Under the pieces are notes generated by a model. That model saw nothing but the letters and a program-made list of their open reading frames with translations. It ran no database searches and was not told the origin of the DNA. A program made the position numbers and the translations under genes. Below, piece by piece: positions 11,801 through 22,000 of a stretch of 23,720 nt of DNA. Positions within the stretch are counted from its first letter, which is position 1, and every line of letters starts with the position of its first letter. The stretch spans positions 1 to 23,720 of the forward strand of contig JADGJH010000242.1 in the NCBI GenBank assembly GCA_027596945.1. The letters are read 5' to 3'. The DNA is from Physocladia obscura (lineage: Eukaryota; Chytridiomycota; Chytridiomycetes; Chytridiales; Chytriomycetaceae).

Positions 11801-14800
11801 TGCTAACAAAAAATAAAAGCAATAAAACCTGTCCACTTTTCAAGAAAACTTTGGTTTTTCCGAACTGATATTTTGAAGAGTCTTGCAATACGGTTTCCAC
11901 AATCATTTGACACAACGCCTTCCTGTCAGCCATGCTCCAAAATTCTGATTTTACCAGCACCTCATAACGCGCAGCAAAATCATGATATCCAAGCTTGTTC
12001 GGATATCCAGCATTGCTGATTTTAATTGTTTCCAAAACTCCGCATGCTTTTAATTGTGCAAGAACCATTGCACCTTCGAATTCAAAAGCTTTTTTCGCCA
12101 TATTTGGTTTTATACAACGAATATACTGAAGAAAAAAAATCAGAAAATAAGATTATTCTCATCCAAAAAGGAAAACCACTTACATGTCCTTCTGTTGCCC
12201 TTATGGTTTTCATGAGTTCTTCCAACGAATCTTTAAACATGGAACCTAACGTAGGTTTACGGGGGCCCACAATTGATGACCGTCGCGATATATTTATGTC
12301 TTCAACAACGACCGCAGTGTCGGCGAATATTTCCCTTAAGAATGCGTTATTGCTTTTCCCTAAAACTTCCTGCAATTCTTCACTCATACTGTCTTTGTTC
12401 TTTTCGACAAATCCCATGGAAGTGTAAGTAACATCGACGGCATAGTGCTTGATTGTGAAATCTGTATTTCCGAATCGCGGTTTAATGTAATACTTATGTT
12501 TTTCAAAAGACCCGACGAGTTTGTTGATGAAATTTGAATCAGCTTTATCGTTTTGAAGTCGTGATTCTTCGTCAAGAAGTGACAAAATACTAATTCGTGA
12601 GCCAGGCTTTCCTTCAATGAGCTCAATGCATTCTTTGTTGTCGGAGAATTCAATCATCTGCCAAATTATGCCTTCTTGGATATATCCTTCTTGTTCGTTG
12701 CGGAACACGTGAGCGTTGAATTCTTGTTGCAGCTTTTCGTTCGCATAGTTGATGCAAAATTGCTCGAAAGAGTTGACAGCAAAGTGCTCAAAACTGAATA
12801 GGCAAAAATTAAACGATAAAAAAGGGGGAAAGCAAAAAAAATACCCATAGATATCCAAAACTCCAATAAAATTTTGATCATCAGTTGAATCTCGCTTCAG
12901 ATTTTTATTAATTGCCTTCACAAGCCAATCAAATAATTTTGTGTAGCTAAAAAAAATAGGCAAAATTCGATCAGTTGAGAAGAAAAGGAAAAATATAAAG
13001 CCATACATGACTTTTGTAACAGAATCTCTTGCAACTAGAGCAGCCTTCGCATTTAGAGGCTTTAGAATCTTCTCTTTGAACCCCGTTTGTTTATGAGTCA
13101 CCCATTTCACAAAATCGGCCTTTTCAATGCCAAGCAGTTCGGCGGCCTTTTCAAGAGCTCCATCGCTACTTGAAATCGATGATGCGTCATTCTCCGAATC
13201 AATAATTTGCGTATTTCCAATATGTAAAATAGCTGCGCAAAGACGAAAAATATCCCTTTATGAGTTTGATCGTTAAATACAAGATCAAAACGAAGATTTC
13301 GCTGGCGATTCACCATTGCATAGAAACAGACATCCCAAGAGTAGAAAGAGCATTTTGGGTTTCCTTGAATTCTTCAACGTCATTTATATTCCTAACAATT
13401 CCTGCATTTCCTTGATTCAAATAATGAAAGGATTCCCATTTATCTAAACCCAGTTGTTTTTTCTCGGCAGCCGGAACTGCAGCGCATAGTTGGTAAAATA
13501 TGTGATAGTTACGTTCTGATGATTTCATTAGAGGCAAATACCACTAGATAAGACCAACATACCTGTAGCGGGTTGGAAAATTAGTCGCGATCTTTCCAAA
13601 AGATACGTTCGAACTTTAGCGCCAGTGATTCGAACAGCTCCAGAGCTTGGACTGGAGAAAAAAAGTTCCACAAATTTTCCAAAACGAGAAGAGTTATCGT
13701 TGCGGGTCGTTTTTGCATTTCCAAAAGACTATTTTTATATCAGACAGGACAAACACCAAACTTTAACTCAAACCTCCAATATAGGGTTCGATGCCAAAAC
13801 GGCCTCTTCTGTTTCGCTCTTTCGAATTTCATTTGAAACACTTTCGGGTCGCTGAAGTGCTTCTATTGAATCAAATTTACTGAGAGAATCAACCACAGCT
13901 AGATACTGCATGATGTATTTTGTCGACTGCGTTTTTCCAGCACCACTTTCACCGGAAACAATTACAGATTGATTCGTGCCCTCAAGCATGGCTTTGTAAC
14001 ATTCTTCAGCAATACCGTACTGTAAGAAAAGATCAGTATACCGAGATAGAATTTTGATTTTCACTCTACAATATGCGGCAGCAAATCGTCTCGTTTCTTT
14101 CCTACATAATCTCGCATTATTTCAACGGAGTATAGATCAACATCTTGGAATGGATTCATTGCAATGAGAACCATTCCCGAGTAAGTATAAATCTCGCCTG
14201 CCCCAAATCTGTTTTTAATGCCCCAAAATACAGCCGGTCTAGAGTAAATATATTAAAATTTTCCAAACATGAGTAAATAGCTACGTACTCATGAAGATAT
14301 GAGAGAAGCGAGAGATCGTTGACGTGATCCTACGAAACAAAAAATTATTTGTCAGATCAACAAAGAATAAAATGGAACGAGTTTTAAGGACCATAAAGTC
14401 GGGGTTTTTTAGAGGTGGAAGATCCAATTGTGAAGTAATGCGAGAGAGTTCGAATTTTACATCCCGGATCTGATTTGGAGAACTTTAGCGACACATACAC
14501 AAAAATACGGCAGCAGGGACCTCATCAGTTTCGATCATGCGAAAGCTGATGCACAGTGCGCCATTAGATACAGTTGAGTCGACAACGACTTCAGCCATTG
14601 CCCACCCGTTGGTTGGATCGGCAAAGTATCTGTGAAGATGAAACTCAGCAACAATCCTGTAAATGTCTCCGCAAAGATGAAAGCTTACGCTCGGGCACCC
14701 TGTGCGCGAATGAATGCAAATCAGATCAACAAGAGATGAGATACGGGTAAATAATCAGAAAGATTTCGGCCAATTTAATTCGATTAAACCTGACGATAAT

Positions 14801-14888
14801 CCTGTAGAGCTAGTGTAGTATCGAATGCTGATACTTTGCCATTAGCGATCGCTGGCAGCGGTGGTGGAGGCGGTGGGGGTTCGGGCAT
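8896..14888 (-). CDS. Class V myosin heavy chain with DIL tail (myosin A)
   Basis: This is an actin-based cargo motor (Myo2/MYO5 family). Exons: 14888-14790, 14699-14689 (11-nt microexon), 14629-14509, 14469-14392, 14329-14289, 14238-14070, 14019-13774, 13728-13563, 13515-13314, 13255-13007, 12946-12845, 12793-12184, 12125-11829, 11779-10253, 10195-9985, 9925-9353, 9301-9138, 9084-8896. The total is 5055 nt, 1684 aa. The N-terminus is proline-rich ([10 protein letters not shown]) before a motor of about 750 residues. The motor shows P-loop GESGAGKT (196-203), switch [10 protein letters not shown] (265-273), switch II DIYGFE (492-497) and an acidic Glu at the TEDS position. Loop 2 holds [12 protein letters not shown]. 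Several IQ motifs (about 800-895) follow, then a coiled coil (about 905-1010) and a long Ser/Pro/Arg-rich linker. The globular tail (1307-1684) has the DIL core [12 protein letters not shown]...[16 protein letters not shown]. The 39-nt intron 3 and the 14391 donor (GTCCTT) are the weakest splice calls. Confidence 0.93.
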
Positions 14889-15046
14889 CAATAAATCACA
14901 CAAAGTTCAAGTTTCAAGTCAAGTTCAACCTCAAAAAATGAATGATCAAATCAGGTTCAACAAGTAACGCCAAGTCAAATCTGAACCTCTTGAAAATTAA
15001 CCTGCAATCAAATATGAAGAAATATCATTAATCGAATTGACGAAAA
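14889..15046. promoter_or_regulatory. 158-bp divergent promoter between myosin A and the C2 protein gene
   Basis: This is the entire space between the two start codons, which point away from each other. It is rich in CAAGTTCAA-like repeats (about 14900-14925). On the plus strand it has a 9-codon upstream frame (14938-14967) and a 29-codon one (14942-15031). The latter is in frame with the C2 gene but stops at 15029-15031, which supports 15047 as the C2 start. No TATA box is evident. Shared regulation is inferred from spacing only. Confidence 0.55.
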
Positions 15047-18000
15047 ATGATTGGTCAAGTAAACAGAAAAATGATTCTTGAACAACGTGGCAATATTCCA
15101 GCTCTACAATTCCAATTAGATACATCACGGCGAGCTAATAAAATTTCAGTTGCACCAGGTGATCATTCTTGGACCATGATTGCAGCGGGCTCTATTTGCA
15201 GCATTATTGGAGTGGCTATAGTGATCTTGGTAGTTTTAGTATTTCAAAATATGAAGCAAAAACAAAAATCTCTGGCTCGCGAAAAAGAATTTCCGCTCAT
15301 TGGAATACAAGTTGATGCCAGCAGGTCTCTGCCTACTGAAGAAAATGAAATCAAAGTTGAGGCCGAGAGACCTGATCAGCTGGAAAAAAAAGAAGAAATG
15401 GGTGCGTTGATTTTTGCGTGTTCTTACACTTCCTTAATAGCTGATTACGTTTCTCTGGCCACTACTATAGATATGCCGGCGGGTGTTCTCGAACTCGCGA
15501 TATATGAAGCCAAAAATTTGAAAAATTTGAGAATCGGGATGATTGCTAGCAGCGTTTCAAACCCATATGTTCGTGTGAAAATAGGGAACAACGAAGTTGC
15601 ACGATCGAAAACAATTACTAACAGTTTAAATCCATTCTGGGAGCAGATACTTCATATTCCAATCATGCCATCAAGTTTGACTTCTACTGGACAAGTTGAT
15701 CTTTTGAGCCTGGAAATATTCGATGAAACCGAAATTACTACAGATAAATGCATGGGAATCATCAAACCACTTCGACTTTCTCGATGGATTAAGCTTTTGG
15801 GCGATTCAAGTGATGTTTCAACACAAGAACGCGATGCTCTCATCACAGAATGGGGTACACCTTATACTGAAGATGGCGGAAATGATATTTGGCATATGAT
15901 TATAGATCCAAAAGAAAATCAAGATATTGCAGAGTGTGAAATGGGGGAAATGCGACTTGAAATTTCTTTCAAGCACGTCACTCGAATTATTTCTTGTAAA
16001 GACTGTAATTCAGTTTCGAATGCCAATTCAGAAACTTCAGATTCACAAATGATGACCAAAAAATCATCTGGGAGTTTTTCTGTGAAACATTTGAAACGTC
16101 AGGAATCATGTGCGTCATTAAATGCAACTAGCTTTTCAGTTTCGGGAATCTTAAGTATAAAAGTCATATCCGGCGAAATGCAACTGACAAACATCGACCG
16201 CAATCACTGCTCTCTGAAATGCGGTATAACTACTCGCGGCATTAAAAATTCGTCGAATGTCAAAGATTTCACTGTTTTATCCACAAAATCTGCTAGCAAT
16301 ACTGATAAGCCATGTTGGAATTCAGAGTATTTACATATTTATATCACTGATTCAAGCCACGAATTTTTAAATTTCACGATAATGGACGAAATATCAAATC
16401 AACTTATCGGAAATTTTGATATTTCTGTTAGAAGCATTATTAAAAACTTGGTAATCAACCGATGATAAATTTACATTATTTTTATTTTTATTTTCAGAAA
16501 AAATCCGATTTCGACTGGTACAGCTTTCAAAATGACAAGCAAAACCATAAACTCAAGATGAAGTTCAATTGGTACAATGCAATAGATCCAATAAGAACGA
16601 TTAAATCCCCACCATTTCGTTTACTTTCATTGAAAAGCTCAACCAAAATGGCAGAAACACCAACAACTCGTAAACCAAAAGGCATTCTGAAATTAAAACT
16701 AATTAAAGCGCATAATCTCGCAAATGTTGAAATAATCGGTAGAAAATCTGACCCATATGCAAAAATCAGTATCGAGCATACAGAGCTGGGAAAATCGCAT
16801 GTTAAAGAAAACACACTTGATCCCAGTTGGAATGAGATTTTTTTCGGAATAGTTTACTCACGGACAGAAAGGCTCGTTATTGAACTGTGGGATTACAATA
16901 AAGTTCAGAAAGACAAAACTCTGGGGCATGTTGAATTTAGTTTTGAGGAATTGTTGAGTTTCAAATTTGGGGGTAACGGCGGTAGTGAAATTTCTAAAGA
17001 ATTGATAGAACTCAAAAAGCACGGATTAAAGGTTGAATTTCTTGGGAACACAATCCACATGTAACACTTTTTTTTTTCTTTTCTTCAAACCAATTAAAAT
17101 TTCGCAGAACTTCCCCAATTCTAGTCCACAAGGCATCTTTAATTCATCAATCAGATTTCAGCCATTCAAATCCTCCTTCATTCTCATTTCAAAAAGGATT
17201 TCTCTTCTTTGATCTTGAATATTTTGAAATTCTCGAGCATGCCTACCATATTAATCCATTAGATAAAAATGCACACGAGTTTATTGCAGAAAATCGCGAC
17301 GCTCTTTTTTCTGAAATCTCTCGCATCAACAAACTGAAAGATGATAAGATTGTCACCGCAGAGCAAGCAGAATTGAAAATCAAACAAATAACAGAGAAAA
17401 GATATGACGAGGAGGAGCTTGAGTTGCTCATGCATTCCAGCCAGCAAGAAATTGCCGAAAAATACGGTTTTTTTTGCTGATCTTCATTCTTTGTACTAAT
17501 GCTATTTTCAGATTCTGGGATTTTAAGATTTAAAGTATACTCGGCAACAAACATACCAGTTGATTTTAGAACTTACGTAACTATTAATATTGATAATGAA
17601 TGCTGTTTTTCATCGCACGTGCACGAGCCAGCGGAAAACCCTTCATGGAATGCAACCTCAGACATATGCATTTGTAGCCTCAAAAAACAAGTTGTAACAT
17701 TGCATATTATGCAGTCCCTCAAAGTCTTGCAAAATAAGCCACATCATGAAGATTCTGTAGTTGCGGTCTGGAAGGGCGATTTGTCTGGAATTTTAGGAAA
17801 GAAGAGGCTGTGGATCAAATTTGACGAAGCTGAGGTGCATTCAGGAAAAGAAATTGGAGTTTATTTGTCTGTTGGGTTCATGCCTATAGCTGCTTCGTTG
17901 GCTGGAATGAGAGATGGTAAGTGCAGATTCGTCTTAAATAATTTTGCAATATTAAATAAAATACAAAACTGACTTATCTAGAAACGGGAACGTTGTATAT

Positions 18001-18978
18001 TGACTTAGAAAGGGCATCAAGTCTTGAGGAAAATGAAAACCATTTATCAAATTCATATTGTTTGATATACTTGAATGAGACTGTAATCCACAAATCCAAC
18101 GTTTTTAAGCATGTTACAAGTCCTGTTTTCAACGAAACAATTAATATTTCAATACTTCAAGAATCGAGGTTGCGATGCAATCTAAAATTCGTGCTAAAGA
18201 GTTACAACCGTACAGTACTTCATTATGAGACAATGATTGGAAGTGTCGATATCAACTTGGGCGAACTCGAAAGTGGAAAATTGACGAAATTTATTTCTCC
18301 TCTCTGTGGAGCGAGGAGTGGATATTTACACTTTAATCTATTCTTTGAGCATTCGCAAAATGCCAGTTTGATGAATAAGCAGCTTCATGACAAAGCAAAA
18401 ATGAACATAATGAAAAATCTTTTTACAGAAATGAATTCAAAGTCTCTAGAAAGTATAGTTGAGATAGATCAAAAAAAATCAAGTGCTGCTGAGGCTGGTG
18501 AATCAATTGGGGCATGTGAATCTGAAATTGTAAACGGTATCAAATGAATCTTTCTCATCAATATTCTGTTTGCCCTCTTATTTCATTTTTTTTTCTTGAC
18601 AAAGGTACAGTTTATTTGACTATTGAAGAAGCTAAAGGATTGAAAGCCGTTGATAAAAATGGAGCTTCTGATCCGTATGTTAAAGTAATTCAGAGTATTC
18701 ATGGTGAAGAAGTTTTACTTCTCAGAACAAAAGTCATCAGAAAAACTTTGGATCCAGTATGGCAAGAAACTGTTTCATTTCAGATACCGCCATCGATAGT
18801 TTCATTAGTCTTGCAAGATAAAAATATTCTTAGTGGAAGCAAGGCGTTGGGAGAAATTGAAATCAATTTCAGCAAATTGTTTGAAGGCTGTGACACTTTT
18901 GACAAGTGGATTAATGTCGAATTTGGTGGAAGTGGGTCGGTCAGAGTGATAGGGAAGCTGGAAAAAAAATGTGTATGA
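15047..18978 (+). CDS. Membrane-anchored protein with multiple C2 domains
   Basis: Probably a membrane-tethered, lipid-binding multi-C2 protein, loosely like tricalbins. Exons 15047-16450, 16498-17060, 17108-17466, 17512-17916, 17982-18536 and 18605-18978 give 3660 nt, 1219 aa. One hydrophobic segment (about 44-66) is followed by a basic run (KQKQKSLAREK), which suggests a cytosolic C-terminal part. About six C2-like domains follow: ~146-300, ~360-466, ~527-650, ~776-900, ~911-1030 and ~1096-1215. A charged helical spacer lies at ~690-775. Domain 6 (LKAVDKNGASDPYVKV) and domain 3 (GRKSDPYAKI, later WDYNKVQKD) keep several Ca2+-binding acidic residues. Domain 1 has SNPY, and domains 4 and 5 lack the SDPY loop. 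No SMP lipid-transfer domain is visible, so a true tricalbin/E-Syt assignment is doubtful. The last three exons each begin at the start of a C2 domain with a phase-1 junction. Confidence 0.85.
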
Positions 18979-19070
18979 ATTGCAATTGAGAAAGAAATAT
19001 TGTTGGTAAACAAAATTAAATATTTTCTGCCTTTTTTTGTGGAAAGTGGAGATTCAATTTGGGAGAAACG
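18979..19070 (+). promoter_or_regulatory. 92-bp gap between the C2 gene stop and the myosin B start
   Basis: This is the entire space between two same-strand genes. It must hold the 3' end of one transcript and the start of the next unless they are co-transcribed. It is AT-rich with a TTTTTTTG run. No clear promoter element or canonical AATAAA is seen. Confidence 0.35.
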
Positions 19071-22000
19071 ATGGCCATGAAACTCGCCGGAGATTCGGCA
19101 ATCGCTAAAGCTTTGCTGGACTTTCGCCAGGTTTGTTTCTGATTTTGCAGCCGTTTTCTGTTTCCAGTCGCTGTTTTTGATAATCTACTTTGACTTGTTT
19201 TTTCTAGGGAACAAGAGTGTAAGTTGTTAATTACTTGGCGGCGACGCTCAGTGAAAGCCGATTTGACGCTAATTCAACGAATAAGAACAGTTACTTCAAA
19301 GATGTTGCATTAGGATGGACAATTGGAGAAGCTGTTTGTGATGCTGTTGTCGATGATACCTGTCTGATTCTGTTGTTCCGAGTTGCTGATGCTGTGCGTA
19401 TTTTCTGAAACCTCAACTTTTTTAGTTACGACCGTTATTGTTACTCACTATGCCTAAATAGTTGCGTGAAGTTAAAGTTCCCGTCATTGACATTATTGAT
19501 AGTCGTCCAGGTTTGCCACCATTGAAAAATCCAGATTTCATGGTTTGTGGCTGTCATTACTCAATCCTCAGCCTAATGTTACATCTATGCAGGATAATGT
19601 TGACGATCTGTCTCTTCTCTCTTATTTGCATGAGTGAGTGCAAATATTTATTTTGGCTTGGACTAATCACGTGCATCAAATTAAGGCCTGCAATATTGGA
19701 CATCATTAAAAACCGGTTCACTGCACAGCAAATTTACACTTATTCTGGAATGGTTTTGATCGCAGTAAATCCATTTGCAACCGTTGATATATATTCATCC
19801 GAAGTAATGTTCGAATATTCGGGCAAAAAACGAGACGAAGTTGTCCCACATATCGTAATCAACATTTCAATTTTTCCTCTTTTATTCACTGACCGGAGGT
19901 CTAAACCTTTCTTTTAGTACGGTATTGCGGAGGAATGTTATCGGGCTATGCTTGAAGGCAGAAATCAATCAGTGATTGTATCCGGAGAAAGTGGGGCGGG
20001 AAAGACACAGTCAACGAAATATATCATGCAATATTTAGCAGCTGTGGAGTCTATTTCAAAGCCGCAGAGGTCAAATCACGCTTTCGGAACAAAGTCTATT
20101 GAAAATGCTGTTCTTGCTTCGAATCCAATTTTGGAGGTGGGGCATTAAATTCTTAAATAAAAAGTGTGCAGAAGATGACAAATATTAAAAACAAAAACAG
20201 GCATTCGGAAATGCAAAAACAGCTCGCAATAACAACTCATCTCGATTCGGAAAATTCGTTCAATTGTACTTTTCCAACCCTTCTACTGGAGATGTCCGAA
20301 TTACTGGAGCAAGAATTCGGACATACCTGCTAGAACGATCGCGACTGTCATTTCATCCAGAAACTGAACGAAACTATCATATATTTTATCAGCTATGTGC
20401 TGCAATTCCTGTTGCCGAACGAAAGCAGCTTGGTTTAGACTCTTGGGAATCTTTCCATTATCTGAATCAGGGAAAAGCTGGGGTTTTGGCGAATGTTGAT
20501 GAAATTGCGGAGTTTAAAGCCACCCAGGAGGCGTTTTCTATTGTCGGTGTTTCTATCTCACTACAATGGTTTGGGTTAAAATCATACCAGAGATTCATTA
20601 ACAGATTCTTTTTTTAATAGGGAAATTTTCAGTATCTGCGCTGCACTTCTTCATGTTGGAAACATTTCTGTCGTTAATTCTGCAAATGATTCTGCAACAA
20701 TATCGCTCTCTGATTCAGCCCTTCTTAAGGCTTGTGAACTTTTACAGGTCAACTCAGTTGATTTCGCAAAGTGGATAACAAAGAGGCAAAACATTATACG
20801 CGGCGAGAAGTTTATTAAGGATTTAAAAGTTGATGCAGCTATTGCCGCTCGTGATTCGGTCACGAAAGTGATGTGAGTAGCCTCACCATTTATTTAGATA
20901 TGCTGATAAAAAAAAAAGTTACACGAGATTATTTGACTGGCTAGTGAATATCATTAATAAAAACCTTGAAACTGATTCTCTTGACGGACAGCAATACATT
21001 GGAATTCTTGATATTTATGGGTTTGTTGTGCATTACAATTGCTTTCAATACCATATTCTAAAACGTCAAATAGTTTCGAACATTTCAAAACAAACTCATT
21101 TGAGCAATTTTGCATTAACTACGCCAACGAAAAACTTCAGCAAGAATTCAACGCTCACGTATTTCGCAACGAACAAGACGAATATACACGGGAGGCAATT
21201 GAATGGCGAACTATTGAGTTCCGTGATAACCTACCTTGCGTGAGTCTTATTGAATCCAAGCTGGGAATTCTTGGACTTTTGGACGAAGAGTCTCGCCTTC
21301 CAAACGGCACCGACGCAAATTTTATAAACAAACTGAATTCCACTTTTGCTCCGTCTATGGCAGGAAGTGGCGGGAGAAGCTCTGTTATGGGCGCCGCCGG
21401 TGCCGCTGGCTCTGCGCGTGGGTCTATAATGGGTACAAGCAATAATGCAAGAAGTTCTGTGATGAGAGGGAATAATGGGTTCCGGTCATCAACTGTGGGT
21501 CCAGAGATTAGCGGAGGATCAACTAGGAACTCGTTTGCACCGACGCCAGCTAGCAGTCTTCGGTCTTCTGTCCTTGCTGTCGGCGGACCAATAGGTGCAC
21601 TTGATGGAACGTTTTCTGGCTCAAATGAAATGTCATTGTTTTATGCCAAACCGCGTTTTGGAACCTCAGATTTTATTATCAAGCATTACGCTCTTGACGT
21701 GCAGTATAGTTCGATTGGGTTTATTGAAAAAAATATGGATACTATGAGTGACGAGCTGTTCGCAGTTTTGTCGGCTAGTTCAAATGAGTTATTCAAAAGT
21801 GTGTTTTTGGGTGTAACAGCTGTGGAAAACGCCGTTGAGATGGATTTAAAACAAAGCAAAGCATCGAAATTGCGATCACTGACTCTGGGTTCAGCTTTCA
21901 AGGCATCCTTGCAGGAGTTGATGGATACCCTTCGCCAAACAAAGGGCCACGTAAGCTAATATACTCGTGTTCATTCCATGATACTGAAAAGATTTTTTTT

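Noticed and set aside
8896..14888. Class XI, class I or chitin-synthase-fused myosin
   Set aside because: The tail has a DIL domain and IQ/coiled coil, with no SH3, TH1 or chitin synthase segment. Class XI is plant-type, while the intron-rich fungal-style sequence (GKKRDxxx[18 protein letters not shown]) fits class V.
16527..16814. 95-codon minus-strand frame with hydrophobic stretches
   Set aside because: Antisense of C2 gene exon 2; no initiation context or homology recognised.
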